A stretch of DNA of 40,914 nt from Acidobacteriaceae bacterium (GCA_019244055.1 JAFATG010000129.1:1-40914), one strand, 5' to 3'; shown: positions 8,988-17,437, numbered from the stretch's first letter. The notes: generated by a model from the sequence alone, not told the origin. Made by a program: numbers and translations.

Positions 8988-9231
8988 TGGGCTGCTGGCA
9001 TGATGTCCTGCGGTCTCTCCGGTTCAGGGCGCGATTTGACGGCCGAGCCGGTATTCAGCGCCTGCATCCCGCACAGCGTGTCATCCGGCGGCAGACCTAC
9101 GATCAGGCGAGCGCAGGGATGTTGAAACGCAAACATCAGGGATAGCAATCAGAACAAGCAGTAAACGCTCCGTGCTCGGTCTCTTCCCCACTCTGGATGG
9201 GGGTGGCAGTCCGAATGCTAATATTCGCCTC

Positions 9232-10920
9232 ATGACTGCTCCCGAGGCACTGATCTCGGTATCTTCGTCTACTTGCGATGACAAATTGTCAATGGGAGTG
9301 GACAGAAAAGCCGACGATACTCGGGGCCTTCCGCCGTCTTGGATTCTGCTAGCTTTTGCCGCTGTCCTTCTGCGGTTTTGTTTTTGGAGCTTCACGTCGC
9401 GTGTTTGGGAAGATGCCCTGATCAGTGTTCTCCATTCAGAGAACGTTTTCCGTGGCATCGGCATGACGCACTTCCATCGGAATGGGATTCCGGTCCACGG
9501 CTTCACCAGCCCGATTAGTGTTTTGATCCCACTGGTTGGGGACTCTATTCGAGTCGGATGCGGATTAACACTGATTCGGGTTTTTTCGGCGTTTGCTAGC
9601 GGGATCGCAGTGCTGACGGGAATGTCGATCGCGCGGCAGTTGGGGTTGTCAAGATTCCTTGTTTGGATTGCTGGGGCGTATCTTGCCTTCGAGTACCACC
9701 AGATCCTTTGGGGTATGTCTGGTATGGAGACGCAGCTCGTCACGACGATTCTTCTGGTCTCCATTTGGAGCTTAAACAACAACGTCGGTGCAGTGCGCAC
9801 CGGACTTATGATGGCGCTGTGCATTCTTGCGCGTCCCGACTTTCTTGTGTGGGTCGGGATCATGTGCGCGGTCCTGCTCTGGCGTTGGTACAAAGACAGA
9901 AATCAAAACCGCGTCTGGGGGGGAATTACCGTCTTGGTTATTGCATACGCCCCCTGGCTCGTGTTTACCACCGTTTACTACGGAAGTCCGATTCCAAACA
10001 CAATACTGGCAAAAAGCGTTGGCTATCCGCTCTGGACGACCAGGTGGCCAGATGTTCCTACATTTCTCGGGATCATGGTGGTACGGGCCATCAAAGAACC
10101 GTTCGCGCCCTTAGGTCTGGTATACGGGGGGAACGGAACAGGCTTCTATTCGCTTGATGGATACACGGTAGAGTTCGTCGCGGCGGTGCTCGTTCTACTC
10201 GGCATCGCGATCAGCTTTCATCGAAAAGACCGCTTGATGATTCCAACCTCTTTATTCTTGGTGGCGTATTCGTTTTACTACATTTTTCTCGTACCGACTG
10301 TCTGTGGCTGGTATTGCGTTCCCACGTGTGCGACTGCGATGCTCGCGGTTCTCTACGCTATCCAGCATGCGGCGCCTCCCCACCCTTTTCGCAGGAACGT
10401 TGCCTATGTCGCGCTCGCGGCCTACGTTGTGGCACTTGTGGGCCTGCTGCCTATAGAGTTCCGGTCAGAACGGAACATTCAGATCTACGTCGAGAACGGG
10501 GTTCGAAAGCAGATGGCGTTGTACTTACGGAGGCACTCTAGTCCGAACGCCACGATTGGCCTTGAGCCTCTCGGTTACATGTCCTACTACTCTGGGAGGG
10601 AAATATACGATTATCCAGGCCTTGTCAATCGCGAGACGGTCCGCCTTTTGAAGACATATCCAGATAGAAGGCGTCTGGATCATATGCTCAAATGCAGACG
10701 GCCTGACTGGATCGTTCTCAGACGGAAGGAACTGAATGATCTCTTCTACGGCCACCCAGAAAACGACTGGCTCAAGGATAGCTACGTTCCAGTTAATGAG
10801 TTTACGGTTGACGGTCGCTTCTTTGATTCCGTGCTTGCGTCCCGCAAGAACATCGACACCGATTTTTTCGTTTTTCGAAAGGTGTTATCTCCCCTTCCGG
10901 CGGCTGCTGGAACCCCATGA
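9232..10920 (+). CDS. GT-C type membrane protein with T-x-E-R leader
   Basis: A multi-span membrane protein of about 562 aa resembling GT39/GT-C transferases. The first periplasmic-side loop has VWEDALISVLHSENV (acidic pair ED) and GIPVHGFTSPI; a soluble tail of about 120 residues follows the last helix. The residue order near the acidic pair and the following HGFTSP fit bacterial mannosyl/arabinosyl-type GT-C proteins, but I cannot name the donor. The start is uncertain: GTG 9172, ATG 9232 or ATG 9292 are in frame and none has a good ribosome binding site. I chose 9232 because it includes the conserved leader at 9271-9306. It overlaps the next gene by 4 bp. Confidence 0.68.
   Translation: MTAPEALISVSSSTCDDKLSMGVDRKADDTRGLPPSWILLAFAAVLLRFCFWSFTSRVWEDALISVLHSENVFRGIGMTHFHRNGIPVHGFTSPISVLIPLVGDSIRVGCGLTLIRVFSAFASGIAVLTGMSIARQLGLSRFLVWIAGAYLAFEYHQILWGMSGMETQLVTTILLVSIWSLNNNVGAVRTGLMMALCILARPDFLVWVGIMCAVLLWRWYKDRNQNRVWGGITVLVIAYAPWLVFTTVYYGSPIPNTILAKSVGYPLWTTRWPDVPTFLGIMVVRAIKEPFAPLGLVYGGNGTGFYSLDGYTVEFVAAVLVLLGIAISFHRKDRLMIPTSLFLVAYSFYYIFLVPTVCGWYCVPTCATAMLAVLYAIQHAAPPHPFRRNVAYVALAAYVVALVGLLPIEFRSERNIQIYVENGVRKQMALYLRRHSSPNATIGLEPLGYMSYYSGREIYDYPGLVNRETVRLLKTYPDRRRLDHMLKCRRPDWIVLRRKELNDLFYGHPENDWLKDSYVPVNEFTVDGRFFDSVLASRKNIDTDFFVFRKVLSPLPAAAGTP
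9271..9306 (+). repeat. Leader repeat copy 1 (TCDDKLSMGVDR)
   Basis: A 36-bp in-frame element that aligns without gaps to six others. It shares 29 of 36 bases with copy 4 at 14334, including TCA-nnG-GGA-GTG-GAC. It lies about 15 codons before the first membrane helix. Confidence 0.75.
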
Positions 10921-12278
10921 GAGCAAGCCAACCCTCCCGTGTCCGGGAACGGTCTTCGACCTCCCTAAATTCGCGGCATGGCTGCTATACGGACAGGAAT
11001 TCGCTTCCGGTGTTTACGAATGAGCGGAAACTGTCGATGGGAGTGGAAACCGGCCTGGGTTGGTACTGGCACGTCCTTGTGTTCTGCGCCGCGGTCGTTG
11101 TCATTATCTCCCGGCAACCCGGCGCCATTTTTCACGCTCAGTTTTTTGCAGAGGATGGGCACGCTTGGTTCGCTGACGCGTATAACCACGGCTGGTTTTT
11201 TTCCCTGTTTCGAACTTATAACGGGTATTATCAAACGGTTCCCCGGTTAGCAGCCGCGCTTGCACTGCTGGTCCCGCTTGCGTCCGCGCCACTCGTGACC
11301 AATCTTGTCGGTCTGGCGTTTCAGGCGCTTCCGGTATCCCTGCTTATCTCAACAAGGCTCTCGCGGTGGGGGCCGATAGGATTCCGCGCCGTACTCGGAA
11401 TTGCCTATCTAGCGATGCCGAACTGCTCGGAGGTCAATGTGACCGTCACGAACGCACAATGGCATTTGGCCCTAATCGCGTGCCTTCTCGTTCTCGCTGC
11501 CTCTCCGCAAACAAAGATATGGCGGTACTTTGATTCCGCAATGTTTGGCCTGTGTGGCCTGACGGGACCATTCTGTATGCTCCTGCTGCCGATTGCCTTC
11601 GCCATGCTCTACGTGAGGCGAGAGCGATGTCGCTGGATGCCGATCGCGATCCTCGCAATAGCTTCCGGGATTCAAGGTTATGCACTAGTGTTCGTGGATA
11701 GCGCGGCGCGGAGCCCTGCTCAGCTGGGTGCGAGCCCTGAATGGCTCACGCGATTGCTTGCAGGTCACGTCTACCTCGGTACGTTGGTGGGCCACAATTC
11801 GCTCGCGCTGCAGTTGGAAACATCAACGCTCCGCTGGATCGCTCTTATCGGGACCGGTCTATTCGTCTATTGGCTATTTAAAGCTGAAACAGAGATTCGG
11901 CTCTTCGCTTTGTTTAGCGCGTTGCTTTTGGCAGCCTCCCTGCGGAATCCGATGGTGCCCCGCGGCGTGGGACTTCCGGCGTGGCGTATTATGGGCGGTG
12001 CACCCGCCATACACTATTGGTTCATTCCCACGCTCGCCTGTTCCTGGATGCTCGTGTGGTACGTATTTGACCGCAAAAGCAATCAATTCACACAGATAAT
12101 TGGCGCAGTTCTTCTTCTCACGATGACCTACGGCTTCGTTCGCGACTTCAGGCATCCCGCTTACAGAGATTTGCAATTCGGCCAATATGTCGAGATGCTC
12201 GATCACGCGAAACCTGGAGAGACGCTGGTCATCCCCGAAAACCCGCAAGGCTGGGTTATTCAATTGGACAGACGGTAG
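10917..12278 (+). CDS. Multi-span membrane protein, GT-C-like, with T-x-E-R leader
   Basis: A 453-aa protein with about ten hydrophobic segments. The first loop reads FFAEDGHAWFADAYNHGW and then GYYQTVPRLAAALA; an acidic motif followed by a Gly-Tyr...PRL segment is seen in a family of large bacterial membrane proteins that I regard as GT-C-like. Its function is not established here. The ATG at 10917 overlaps the upstream stop (ATGA), suggesting coupling, but gives a 48-residue polar N-terminus. An ATG inside the leader at 11037 (GCGGAA upstream) is the alternative. The leader copy is at 11016-11051. No gene follows for about 425 bp. Confidence 0.65.
   Translation: MRASQPSRVRERSSTSLNSRHGCYTDRNSLPVFTNERKLSMGVETGLGWYWHVLVFCAAVVVIISRQPGAIFHAQFFAEDGHAWFADAYNHGWFFSLFRTYNGYYQTVPRLAAALALLVPLASAPLVTNLVGLAFQALPVSLLISTRLSRWGPIGFRAVLGIAYLAMPNCSEVNVTVTNAQWHLALIACLLVLAASPQTKIWRYFDSAMFGLCGLTGPFCMLLLPIAFAMLYVRRERCRWMPIAILAIASGIQGYALVFVDSAARSPAQLGASPEWLTRLLAGHVYLGTLVGHNSLALQLETSTLRWIALIGTGLFVYWLFKAETEIRLFALFSALLLAASLRNPMVPRGVGLPAWRIMGGAPAIHYWFIPTLACSWMLVWYVFDRKSNQFTQIIGAVLLLTMTYGFVRDFRHPAYRDLQFGQYVEMLDHAKPGETLVIPENPQGWVIQLDRR
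11016..11051 (+). repeat. Leader repeat copy 2 (TNERKLSMGVET)
   Basis: In-frame 36-bp element with TGAGCGGAAACTGTCGATGG in its centre. It keeps E-R, L-S-M-G-V and GGGAGTGGA but ends GAAACC rather than GACAGG, so the short TGTC/GACA pairing is lost here. Confidence 0.72.
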
Positions 12279-12364
12279 GCCAAACTGGGCGAGCATTTGA
12301 TATCAAGCAAATGAAATGAATCAGAAAACATGCGGAGCGCCTGGCATCAAGGCATGTTCACAAT

Positions 12365-12433
12365 CCAGCGGCACGTTTGCCCATTGTCCGCCTCTTGGCG
12401 TGGAACATGGTGATGTCAGGACGCAAGCCGTAA
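12365..12433 (+). pseudogene. Remnant of a methyltransferase C-terminus
   Basis: One frame reads PAARLPIVRLLAWNMVMSGR then KP and TAA. The last 12 residues (LAWNMVMSGRKP) are identical to the C-terminus of the methyltransferase at 8145-8987, and R-[IL]-P-[VI] upstream is also kept. The DNA differs at several synonymous positions (for example AACATGGTGATGTCAGGACG against AATATGGTTATGTCGGGCCG), so this is an old copy rather than an assembly artefact. Upstream of about 12350 I cannot trace similarity. Confidence 0.72.
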
Positions 12434-12460
12434 TACGGCGCCGATGCAGCCGTGATATCT

Positions 12461-12496
12461 ACCGCAGAGCGCACGCTATCGACGCGAGACGACAGC
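12461..12496 (+). repeat. Orphan leader repeat copy 3 (TAERTLSTRDDS)
   Basis: Aligns without gaps to the other leaders in peptide (T-A-E-R-T-L-S) and DNA (GAGCGCACG...TCGACG.GAG..GACAG) but is not followed by a membrane protein. It begins 28 bp past the stop of the methyltransferase remnant, so it probably marks the start of a lost GT-C gene. Confidence 0.55.
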
Positions 12497-12704
12497 TATT
12501 TGCTATCTTTCTCTCACTATCCGGAGTTCGTTGCTTGTGTGCTGGGTTCTGCTGAGTGCGGCATGGCTCAGATGCGTCCGTATTGCCAAAAGCCACACTG
12601 CTCCTTCGATTTGGATCGCCAATTGCGACACCAAATAAGTTCAAGTAATCGCCAATGATCATTCGCCGGACATGGGCCAAAATGAAAACCGGGGAGGAAT
12701 CCAC

Positions 12705-14027
12705 TTGTCTGACGATGAACCGCGCGCGACGGTTGGAAGCGCACTTTCCACCCGTGCCCTTCGAAGGCTCAGCACGCCGATCAAAAGCGCGGTGCTCGCA
12801 CTTATAATTCCCGTCCTACTGGTTTCAGCTCTCAGATGGCCGCTAGAGTTTGCGCAGATCCTAAATGATCCGCATGCCGCCGCAAACAAGGATTTCGTTT
12901 CGTATTGGGCGGCGGGCAAATTACTTGTTAGCCATAGGAATCCCTACGATGCCCGGGCGGCCCGGACCCTAGAAAAAGCTGCTGGGTATCTACCAAGCCA
13001 AGGACTCACGATGCGGAACCCGCCCGTGGCCCTCTTCCTTGTGGTGCCACTTGGCCTGTTGGGAATAAAGTGGGCGGTGTTCCTGTGGACGCTCCTTATC
13101 GCGGCATGCGTTGCAGTGGCGGTTCGCGTCGTTTGGACGATGCACGCCCGTCCTCCGAACAAAATTCATATGCTCGGCTTTGTATTTCCAGCGGCGATCT
13201 CCTGCTTGGCGGCCGGCCAAACCTCCGCATTCGCGCTTGTTGGTCTCACGCTTTTCCTTTGCCTGAACAAGAGGAGGCCGTTTCTGGCGGGAGTGTCCAT
13301 CGCAGTCTGCGCCATCAAGCCCCATTTGTTTCTGCCATTCGGCGCGGTGCTTCTGATGTGGATCATCATCAACAGGCTTTGGCCGGTTATCCTGGGCGCG
13401 GTTACCGCGTTGGTAGCGTCGCTGGCAATAGTAATGTCTTTTCACGGGCCGGTGTGGTCAGAATATTTCGCGATGCTAACGACTGACGGGGTTGGCCGCG
13501 ATCTAATTGCTGTTACTAGCTCACTCTTGCGGTTTGCAATCAACCGGAACGAGATGTGGCTTCAGTTTGTGCCGGCTATGCTCGGCATCCTCTGGGCGGT
13601 GTGGTATTTCCGGCGGCATCGCACAGGCTGGGATTGGCAGACGATGGGGTCATTGCTTTTGCTGGTTTCGCTCTTCGTCGCGCCGTATTCCTGGTTTTTT
13701 GACGAAATCATCCTGATCCCAGCGATCCTGCACGGGATCTATGCGAGCAGCAATCAGCTGCGGGCCGGGCTTGGCTTCGGCGTGATTTCCTGTGTAGCAA
13801 CGGTCGAAGGGCTCGCTGGAGTTCCGCTCTACTCCGGACTGTACATGTGGACAAGCGCGCTATGGCTTGGCTGGTATGTTCTGGAGACCCGCCAGTCAGC
13901 TCCGGTCCCAGAGGCGAACATGCATATGTTGTTGGATCCAGGTACAAGAGGCGATATGGCTGCTCAGATGCCGCAGCTTGTTCAGCAGGATAACAATGCC
14001 TTGGCGTTAAAAAGGAAGCGAACATGA
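12705..14027 (+). CDS. GT87/DUF2029-like membrane glycosyltransferase
   Basis: A 440-aa protein with about eleven hydrophobic segments. The first loop has NKDFVSYWAAGKLLVSHRNPYD, matching the GT87 (DUF2029) pattern of an Asp followed by YxAAGxLL...NPYD, and AAGQTSAFAL fits the later G-Q motif. GT87 includes polyprenyl-phosphate-mannose-dependent mannosyltransferases; the sugar here is unknown. I chose the TTG at 12705 because GGGGAGGA lies 6 bp upstream; the ATG at 12672 has no such site. This is the only GT-C gene from 9.2 to 19.8 kb whose leader (MSDDEPRATVGSAL) does not align with the repeat. Its stop overlaps a small frame at 14024. Confidence 0.78.
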   Translation: MSDDEPRATVGSALSTRALRRLSTPIKSAVLALIIPVLLVSALRWPLEFAQILNDPHAAANKDFVSYWAAGKLLVSHRNPYDARAARTLEKAAGYLPSQGLTMRNPPVALFLVVPLGLLGIKWAVFLWTLLIAACVAVAVRVVWTMHARPPNKIHMLGFVFPAAISCLAAGQTSAFALVGLTLFLCLNKRRPFLAGVSIAVCAIKPHLFLPFGAVLLMWIIINRLWPVILGAVTALVASLAIVMSFHGPVWSEYFAMLTTDGVGRDLIAVTSSLLRFAINRNEMWLQFVPAMLGILWAVWYFRRHRTGWDWQTMGSLLLLVSLFVAPYSWFFDEIILIPAILHGIYASSNQLRAGLGFGVISCVATVEGLAGVPLYSGLYMWTSALWLGWYVLETRQSAPVPEANMHMLLDPGTRGDMAAQMPQLVQQDNNALALKRKRT

Positions 14028-14122
14028 TTACCCGCAAACGTTTCGCCATGGAAATGCCGCCGTACAGCGCCGAAAAAACCGTTCGAGTGCCTGTCTGCCG
14101 ATCTGGGGCCCTGAGCTTCTAG
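14024..14122 (+). CDS. Possible small protein, 32 aa
   Basis: The ATG overlaps the stop of the GT87-like gene (ATGA), and AAGGAA lies 7-8 bp upstream, a better ribosome binding site than most large genes here have. The product MITRKRFAMEMPPYSAEKTV followed by 12 more residues is basic and has no membrane helix. I do not recognise it. It may be a real small protein, or the residue of a longer gene cut off before the terminator at 14237. Confidence 0.3.
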   Translation: MITRKRFAMEMPPYSAEKTVRVPVCRSGALSF

Positions 14123-14236
14123 CCCAAGCCGGACTGCCGCAGTAGTAACTCCATTTCCCAAATTGCCCCCCACAGCTAAGCGTGAGGTGGTTGTGTTCGG
14201 GCCGATCGGCGTCACCGCAGGGCGATTCCAAAAGTG

Positions 14237-14268
14237 AAACGGGGCGACGAATCGCCCCGTTTTCTCTT
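14237..14268 (+). terminator. Rho-independent terminator between GT-C genes
   Basis: AAACGGGGCGA (14237-14247) pairs perfectly with TCGCCCCGTTT (14252-14262) across loop CGAA, followed by TCTCTT. It separates the unit ending at 14.1 kb from the next GT87-like gene, which therefore needs its own promoter. Confidence 0.85.
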
Positions 14269-14294
14269 GGCCCCCGGAATGCTGGCATCCCCAC

Positions 14295-15461
14295 GTGGCC
14301 GCATGGGAGGTGGTATCCAATAAATTTCTGTCTACTTGCGAAGGCAGAGTGTCATCGGGAGTGGACAGGCGATCCGCTTGGCCGGTCTTTCTTTTCTGCC
14401 TATTCAGTTGGGCATTGCCCCTTGTACTCTGGCGCGGCATGATCCTATCCTCCACCAGCGTTCGTGATTTCACGCCATTTTTCGTTGGCGCGAAATTACT
14501 CGGCACGCCGCATCTTTACGATGTAGCCGCCAATATGGCCGTTCAACAAAGTCTTGTCGGGCACGCTGAGGCGAACGTGAGTTTCATAAGGCCACCATTC
14601 TTTGCCGCCGCACTAAGGCCGTTTACGTGGATGGCGTACGCGCACGCGCTGTTGATCTGGGAGTTGCTGCTGATTGGCTCTGTCGTTGCATTCGTCTGTT
14701 GCTTGCCTCTGGTGCCACGCCAGTGGACAGCAATCGCCGCCTGGTGCTCGGTCCCGGCCATGTTTGGAATTGGCTGCGGAAACGACGCTACTGTGATAGT
14801 GCTGTGGATCGCGCTGGCCCTCCTATGCTGGACAAACGGGCGCCGCTTCCTTGCCGGTGCTGTACTCGGGCTGTGTCTGGCTAAATTCCACCTTCTTTTG
14901 TTCTTGCCTCTGCTGCTATTGCAACGCCGATATCGGCGCATCCTGGTTGGATTTTCCGTCGTGACCGGAACGCTTCTGGCCGTCAATTGGGCCGTTCAGC
15001 CGGGCTGGATGCGCTTGTATGCGCACGTTTTACGAATGCCGCCCGAGAATATACCGAGAGCAAATTTTTACTTAAATTCCCATCCGGTAGCGAGCGTGCT
15101 TTTCGGAACATTTCTAATCGGGTTGCTGCTCTGGCCCATTTGTCAGCGCGCTCCATTCGACCTGGCGCTCCCGATTTGTATTCTGGGCGGCGTGATGGCC
15201 TCGCCCCATGCTGGCATAATGGATCTTGTTCTGGCGATTCCCGCCTTACTAATCACGGCCCATCGTTTTCCGCAACTTAAGTTCTTCGCCTGGCTCTTAC
15301 TTTCTCCATTGGCGACCTGTCTGTATTGGGGGGCTTTTGGCAAGCCCGGGGCCATTCTATTCATAGCCGCAACGCTCTGGCTAATTTCCCGCGTTCGTCA
15401 ATTCACAGCCCGTACTTCGTGTTCAGATACGTCTCTATCTGGGTCACTTGCGTCCGGGTGA
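14295..15461 (+). CDS. GT87/DUF2029-like membrane protein with T-x-E-R leader
   Basis: A 388-aa protein with about ten hydrophobic segments. VRDFTPFFVGAKLLGTPHLYD in the first loop matches the GT87 Asp...GAKLL...LYD pattern, and IGCGNDATVIVLW stands where other GT87 proteins have a G-N/Q motif. It is shorter than most family members. The GTG at 14295 is the first in-frame start; GGGAGG lies just after it but has no well-placed start codon downstream. The leader is at 14334-14369. It comes 27 bp after a terminator and is followed by 223 bp without a clear gene. Confidence 0.75.
   Translation: MAAWEVVSNKFLSTCEGRVSSGVDRRSAWPVFLFCLFSWALPLVLWRGMILSSTSVRDFTPFFVGAKLLGTPHLYDVAANMAVQQSLVGHAEANVSFIRPPFFAAALRPFTWMAYAHALLIWELLLIGSVVAFVCCLPLVPRQWTAIAAWCSVPAMFGIGCGNDATVIVLWIALALLCWTNGRRFLAGAVLGLCLAKFHLLLFLPLLLLQRRYRRILVGFSVVTGTLLAVNWAVQPGWMRLYAHVLRMPPENIPRANFYLNSHPVASVLFGTFLIGLLLWPICQRAPFDLALPICILGGVMASPHAGIMDLVLAIPALLITAHRFPQLKFFAWLLLSPLATCLYWGAFGKPGAILFIAATLWLISRVRQFTARTSCSDTSLSGSLASG
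14334..14369 (+). repeat. Leader repeat copy 4 (TCEGRVSSGVDR)
   Basis: In-frame 36-bp element closest to copy 1. It contains GTGTCATCGGGAGTGGACAG, in which TGTC and GACA can pair around a GGGAG-bearing loop. Confidence 0.78.
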
Positions 15462-15684
15462 CCGCCACTTACGCTGTGTAGAGCGCCCCAGAATGTTGCG
15501 CCGAAGGGCTGAGTGCTGCTGGAGTTGCCTTGCTGACGTTTACGCCTGTGTTAATAGCCATTGCGGATTACGAGGAGCGCAGATCCATCTGTGGGCCGGT
15601 AAAATCGCCTTGCGGTAATCGGGTTTGTCGCGTCGAACTGTTCGTATGTCGCGTAGCTCGGGCCGACGGCCTTGCTGACATCCC

Positions 15685-17052
15685 ATGCTGGTGCGATTGT
15701 GCCGAATGGCTAACGAATTGCGCAAGATCCCGCTAATGGTTGCGCTAAATCCTCCAAATACGGAAGTTGTTCCGACACATGAGTGCAGGGTGCCAACGCG
15801 AGAGGGCAAGCGCGGCATACCGTTACCAGCCATCGTCTTCCTAGGAGGCTTTCAGGCATTCCTGGTAACGCTTTTCTGTTTCGGCCCTGCTTTCGGAACA
15901 TCGATTGAATCGGTAGCCGTCGCCCGATCGCTTGCGGCTACCGGGCAGTTCGCCAACGCATATACTCCGTTGGCTACAGGCGCTACGGCCCACTTGGCGC
16001 CTCTCTATCCGGTATATCTCGCTGTTCTGCTGCGCACCTTCAGTGCTATGCCTACCGTAGTATTCATCGCTTCGCTGGCCAACGCCTATGTCTTTGGGCT
16101 GCTCTTGTCTCTTTTGCCGCCGATTGCGGATTTGATTTACCAGCGGGAAGAAGGGATCGGGCTGACCGCAGCACTCATTGGCATCGCAATTCCCTCGTTC
16201 GAGATGGTGCCCCAAGGGGAGATGGCTGTTTTCGCGGTGGGCGTCGCCTCCTTTTGCCTGTTGTCGTTGCGCGATGTTCGCTGGCGCGAGTGGCTGGTCG
16301 GTCTGCTGGCCGGGTTGACAACGCTGACCAATCCGGCGGGCGTCCTCTTTATGGCATGGTGGCTTGTCGGATTGCGCGTGCTCCGCCGCTGGACTAGCAA
16401 GCAACTCTCGATAGCTGTGGCGATCGCCTTTCTCGTTTGCTTCCCATGGATGCTCCGGAATGCGATGACACTTGGCACATTCGCGATCCGCGATGATCTG
16501 GGACTGGAGTTCTACCTCTACGACAATGACCTGTCGCAACCGTCCTTCATGAGCAACACGCCGGTGTTTCACAAACTTTCGCCGAGCTGGAACCGGAGCG
16601 AGGCTGAGGAGGTCAAAAGACTCGGCGAGAAGCGCTATAACGCGGCCAAGTTCCGTACTGCTTTTGAATGGATCAAGACGCACCGCTTGCGATTCGTGGT
16701 GTTGAGTTTGGAGCGATACGCGATGTTCTGGTTTCCGGATCGGCGTTATTTCCCCATCGGGTACGGCGCCTGGCTCATCACCGGTCTCTCGCTTCCGTCC
16801 ATGTTGTCGGCAGTGCGAAGGGGACTCTCGCTTGAGTCGCTCCTCGTCGGCGGACTGGTGCTTTTTTCGCTACCGTACGCGCTCGTCAACGCAGATTTCC
16901 GCTATCGAGATCCAGTGGTCTGGATAACGCTCCTGTTTGCGGCGAAGACTGTTATGCAAATAGCTGGCAAGCATTCTTGGCTCCGCCTACGCCATTGTCT
17001 TCGCGCCAAATTCCGCCGCATTGGCGGAGAAAAATATCCGTCGCCAACTTGA
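15685..17052 (+). CDS. GT39-like membrane glycosyltransferase
   Basis: A 455-aa protein with about ten hydrophobic segments. The first loop (GTSIESVAVARSLAATGQFA, then HLAPLYPVYLAV) matches the GT39/ArnT-like layout of an acidic residue, a run of small residues, G-x-F and a P-x-Y-P motif. NPAGVLFMAWWLVG follows in the membrane part. RYAMFWFPDRRYFP in a late loop is also family-like. Starts at 15685, 15706 and 15736 are all possible and none has a clear ribosome binding site. A diverged leader copy (THECRVPTREGK) is at 15775-15810. Confidence 0.75.
   Translation: MLVRLCRMANELRKIPLMVALNPPNTEVVPTHECRVPTREGKRGIPLPAIVFLGGFQAFLVTLFCFGPAFGTSIESVAVARSLAATGQFANAYTPLATGATAHLAPLYPVYLAVLLRTFSAMPTVVFIASLANAYVFGLLLSLLPPIADLIYQREEGIGLTAALIGIAIPSFEMVPQGEMAVFAVGVASFCLLSLRDVRWREWLVGLLAGLTTLTNPAGVLFMAWWLVGLRVLRRWTSKQLSIAVAIAFLVCFPWMLRNAMTLGTFAIRDDLGLEFYLYDNDLSQPSFMSNTPVFHKLSPSWNRSEAEEVKRLGEKRYNAAKFRTAFEWIKTHRLRFVVLSLERYAMFWFPDRRYFPIGYGAWLITGLSLPSMLSAVRRGLSLESLLVGGLVLFSLPYALVNADFRYRDPVVWITLLFAAKTVMQIAGKHSWLRLRHCLRAKFRRIGGEKYPSPT
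15775..15810 (+). repeat. Leader repeat copy 5, diverged (THECRVPTREGK)
   Basis: Aligns without gaps to copy 4; 23 of 32 bases match over the core 15779-15810. The usual TGTC/GACA pair is replaced by TGCC/GGCA, which keeps the pairing. Confidence 0.6.
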
Positions 17053-17401
17053 GTCGCTTCTCGCCGACCGAATCTCAGAGATCCAGAAAGGGTCGTGTAA
17101 TAGTGTTCCGAATGCCGAATAAAGTGACACCGCTGGATGCTGCGGACGATTGCCGTGCTTCGTATCTGCCGACCGCCGAATCCCTCGGGAACGCACAGCT
17201 TCGGTCGTCGTCCTGTCTGCTACGCCCTTACCTACTTGCTGTGGCGGCAAGGGCGCTTCCAATCAGGTCTAAACTCAATCAGAAAGTTGGCTCTCGCTTC
17301 CTTGGTAATGCGAGGTATAAATTGTTGTGTCTCGCGGCCTCTGAGTCGGTTCAGAGTCCTCGCAAGCCCGCGCGGAGCAGGCAAATCCCGACTTCGGGTG
17401 C
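17053..17401 (+). other. Non-coding stretch with a GT87 scrap
   Basis: About 350 bp with no intact gene. It holds a short relic of a GT87-like gene (17190-17262). The remaining open frames have no recognisable product or ribosome binding site. Confidence 0.55.
17190..17262 (+). pseudogene. Short GT87-like gene relic
   Basis: The frame reading CYALTYLLWRQGRF matches SAYVLTYSL-stop-QQGRF in the pseudogene at 17402-18487, and the DNA GGCAAGGGCGCTTC against AGCAAGGGCGCTTC confirms it (TGTCTGC-TACG...CTGT.GC.GCAAGGGCGCTTC). Similarity fades upstream of about 17190 and stops sharply at 17262. Confidence 0.6.
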
Positions 17402-17437
17402 ACAGAAGCGCGCACGGTGTCAACGGGAGCGGACACT
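17402..17437 (+). repeat. Leader repeat copy 6 (TEARTVSTGADT)
   Basis: 36-bp element at the head of the GT87-like pseudogene. GTGTC and GACAC can form a 5-bp stem around CAACGGGAGCG-like loop bases. The conserved T-E-A-R lies upstream of the first GTG, so the original start was further upstream. Confidence 0.7.

Larger units (their letters stand above)
12279..12704 (+). other. Gene-poor stretch holding scraps of a methyltransferase and a leader
   Basis: This 426-bp stretch has no intact gene. It contains the 3' end of a lost methyltransferase copy (12365-12433), an orphan leader (12461-12496) and a strong ribosome binding site for the next gene (GGGGAGGA near 12691-12698). Small open frames at 12316 and 12452 show no recognisable product. 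Confidence 0.65.

Noticed and set aside
9077-9096. A possible eighth leader copy, GTGTCATCCGGCGGCAGACC
   Set aside because: Only the first eight bases match well; the peptide (VSSGGRPT) and flanking codons do not fit and no gene is in frame.
9081-9893. A 270-codon minus-strand open frame
   Set aside because: Antisense to the GT-C gene at 9232, with no ribosome binding site or motif.
12294-12313. CATTTG...CAAATG inverted repeat and TTGATATCAA palindrome after the GT-C gene at 10917-12278
   Set aside because: AT-rich short stem without a T-tract; not a convincing terminator, and no second copy was found to suggest an operator.
12705-12790. MSDDEPRATVGSALSTRALRR as a leader variant
   Set aside because: It shares D-E-x-R but cannot be aligned without gaps, and the DNA lacks the GGGAGTGGAC core.
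6371-14287. The 11-mer GAATGCTGGCA at 6371 and again at 14277, both near starts of GT-C genes
   Set aside because: Similarity stops at 11 bases on both sides and reading frames differ; this is likely chance.
15841-16683. A 280-codon minus-strand open frame
   Set aside because: It is antisense to the GT39-like gene; its product is rich in Arg/Gln/Glu and shows no family motif.
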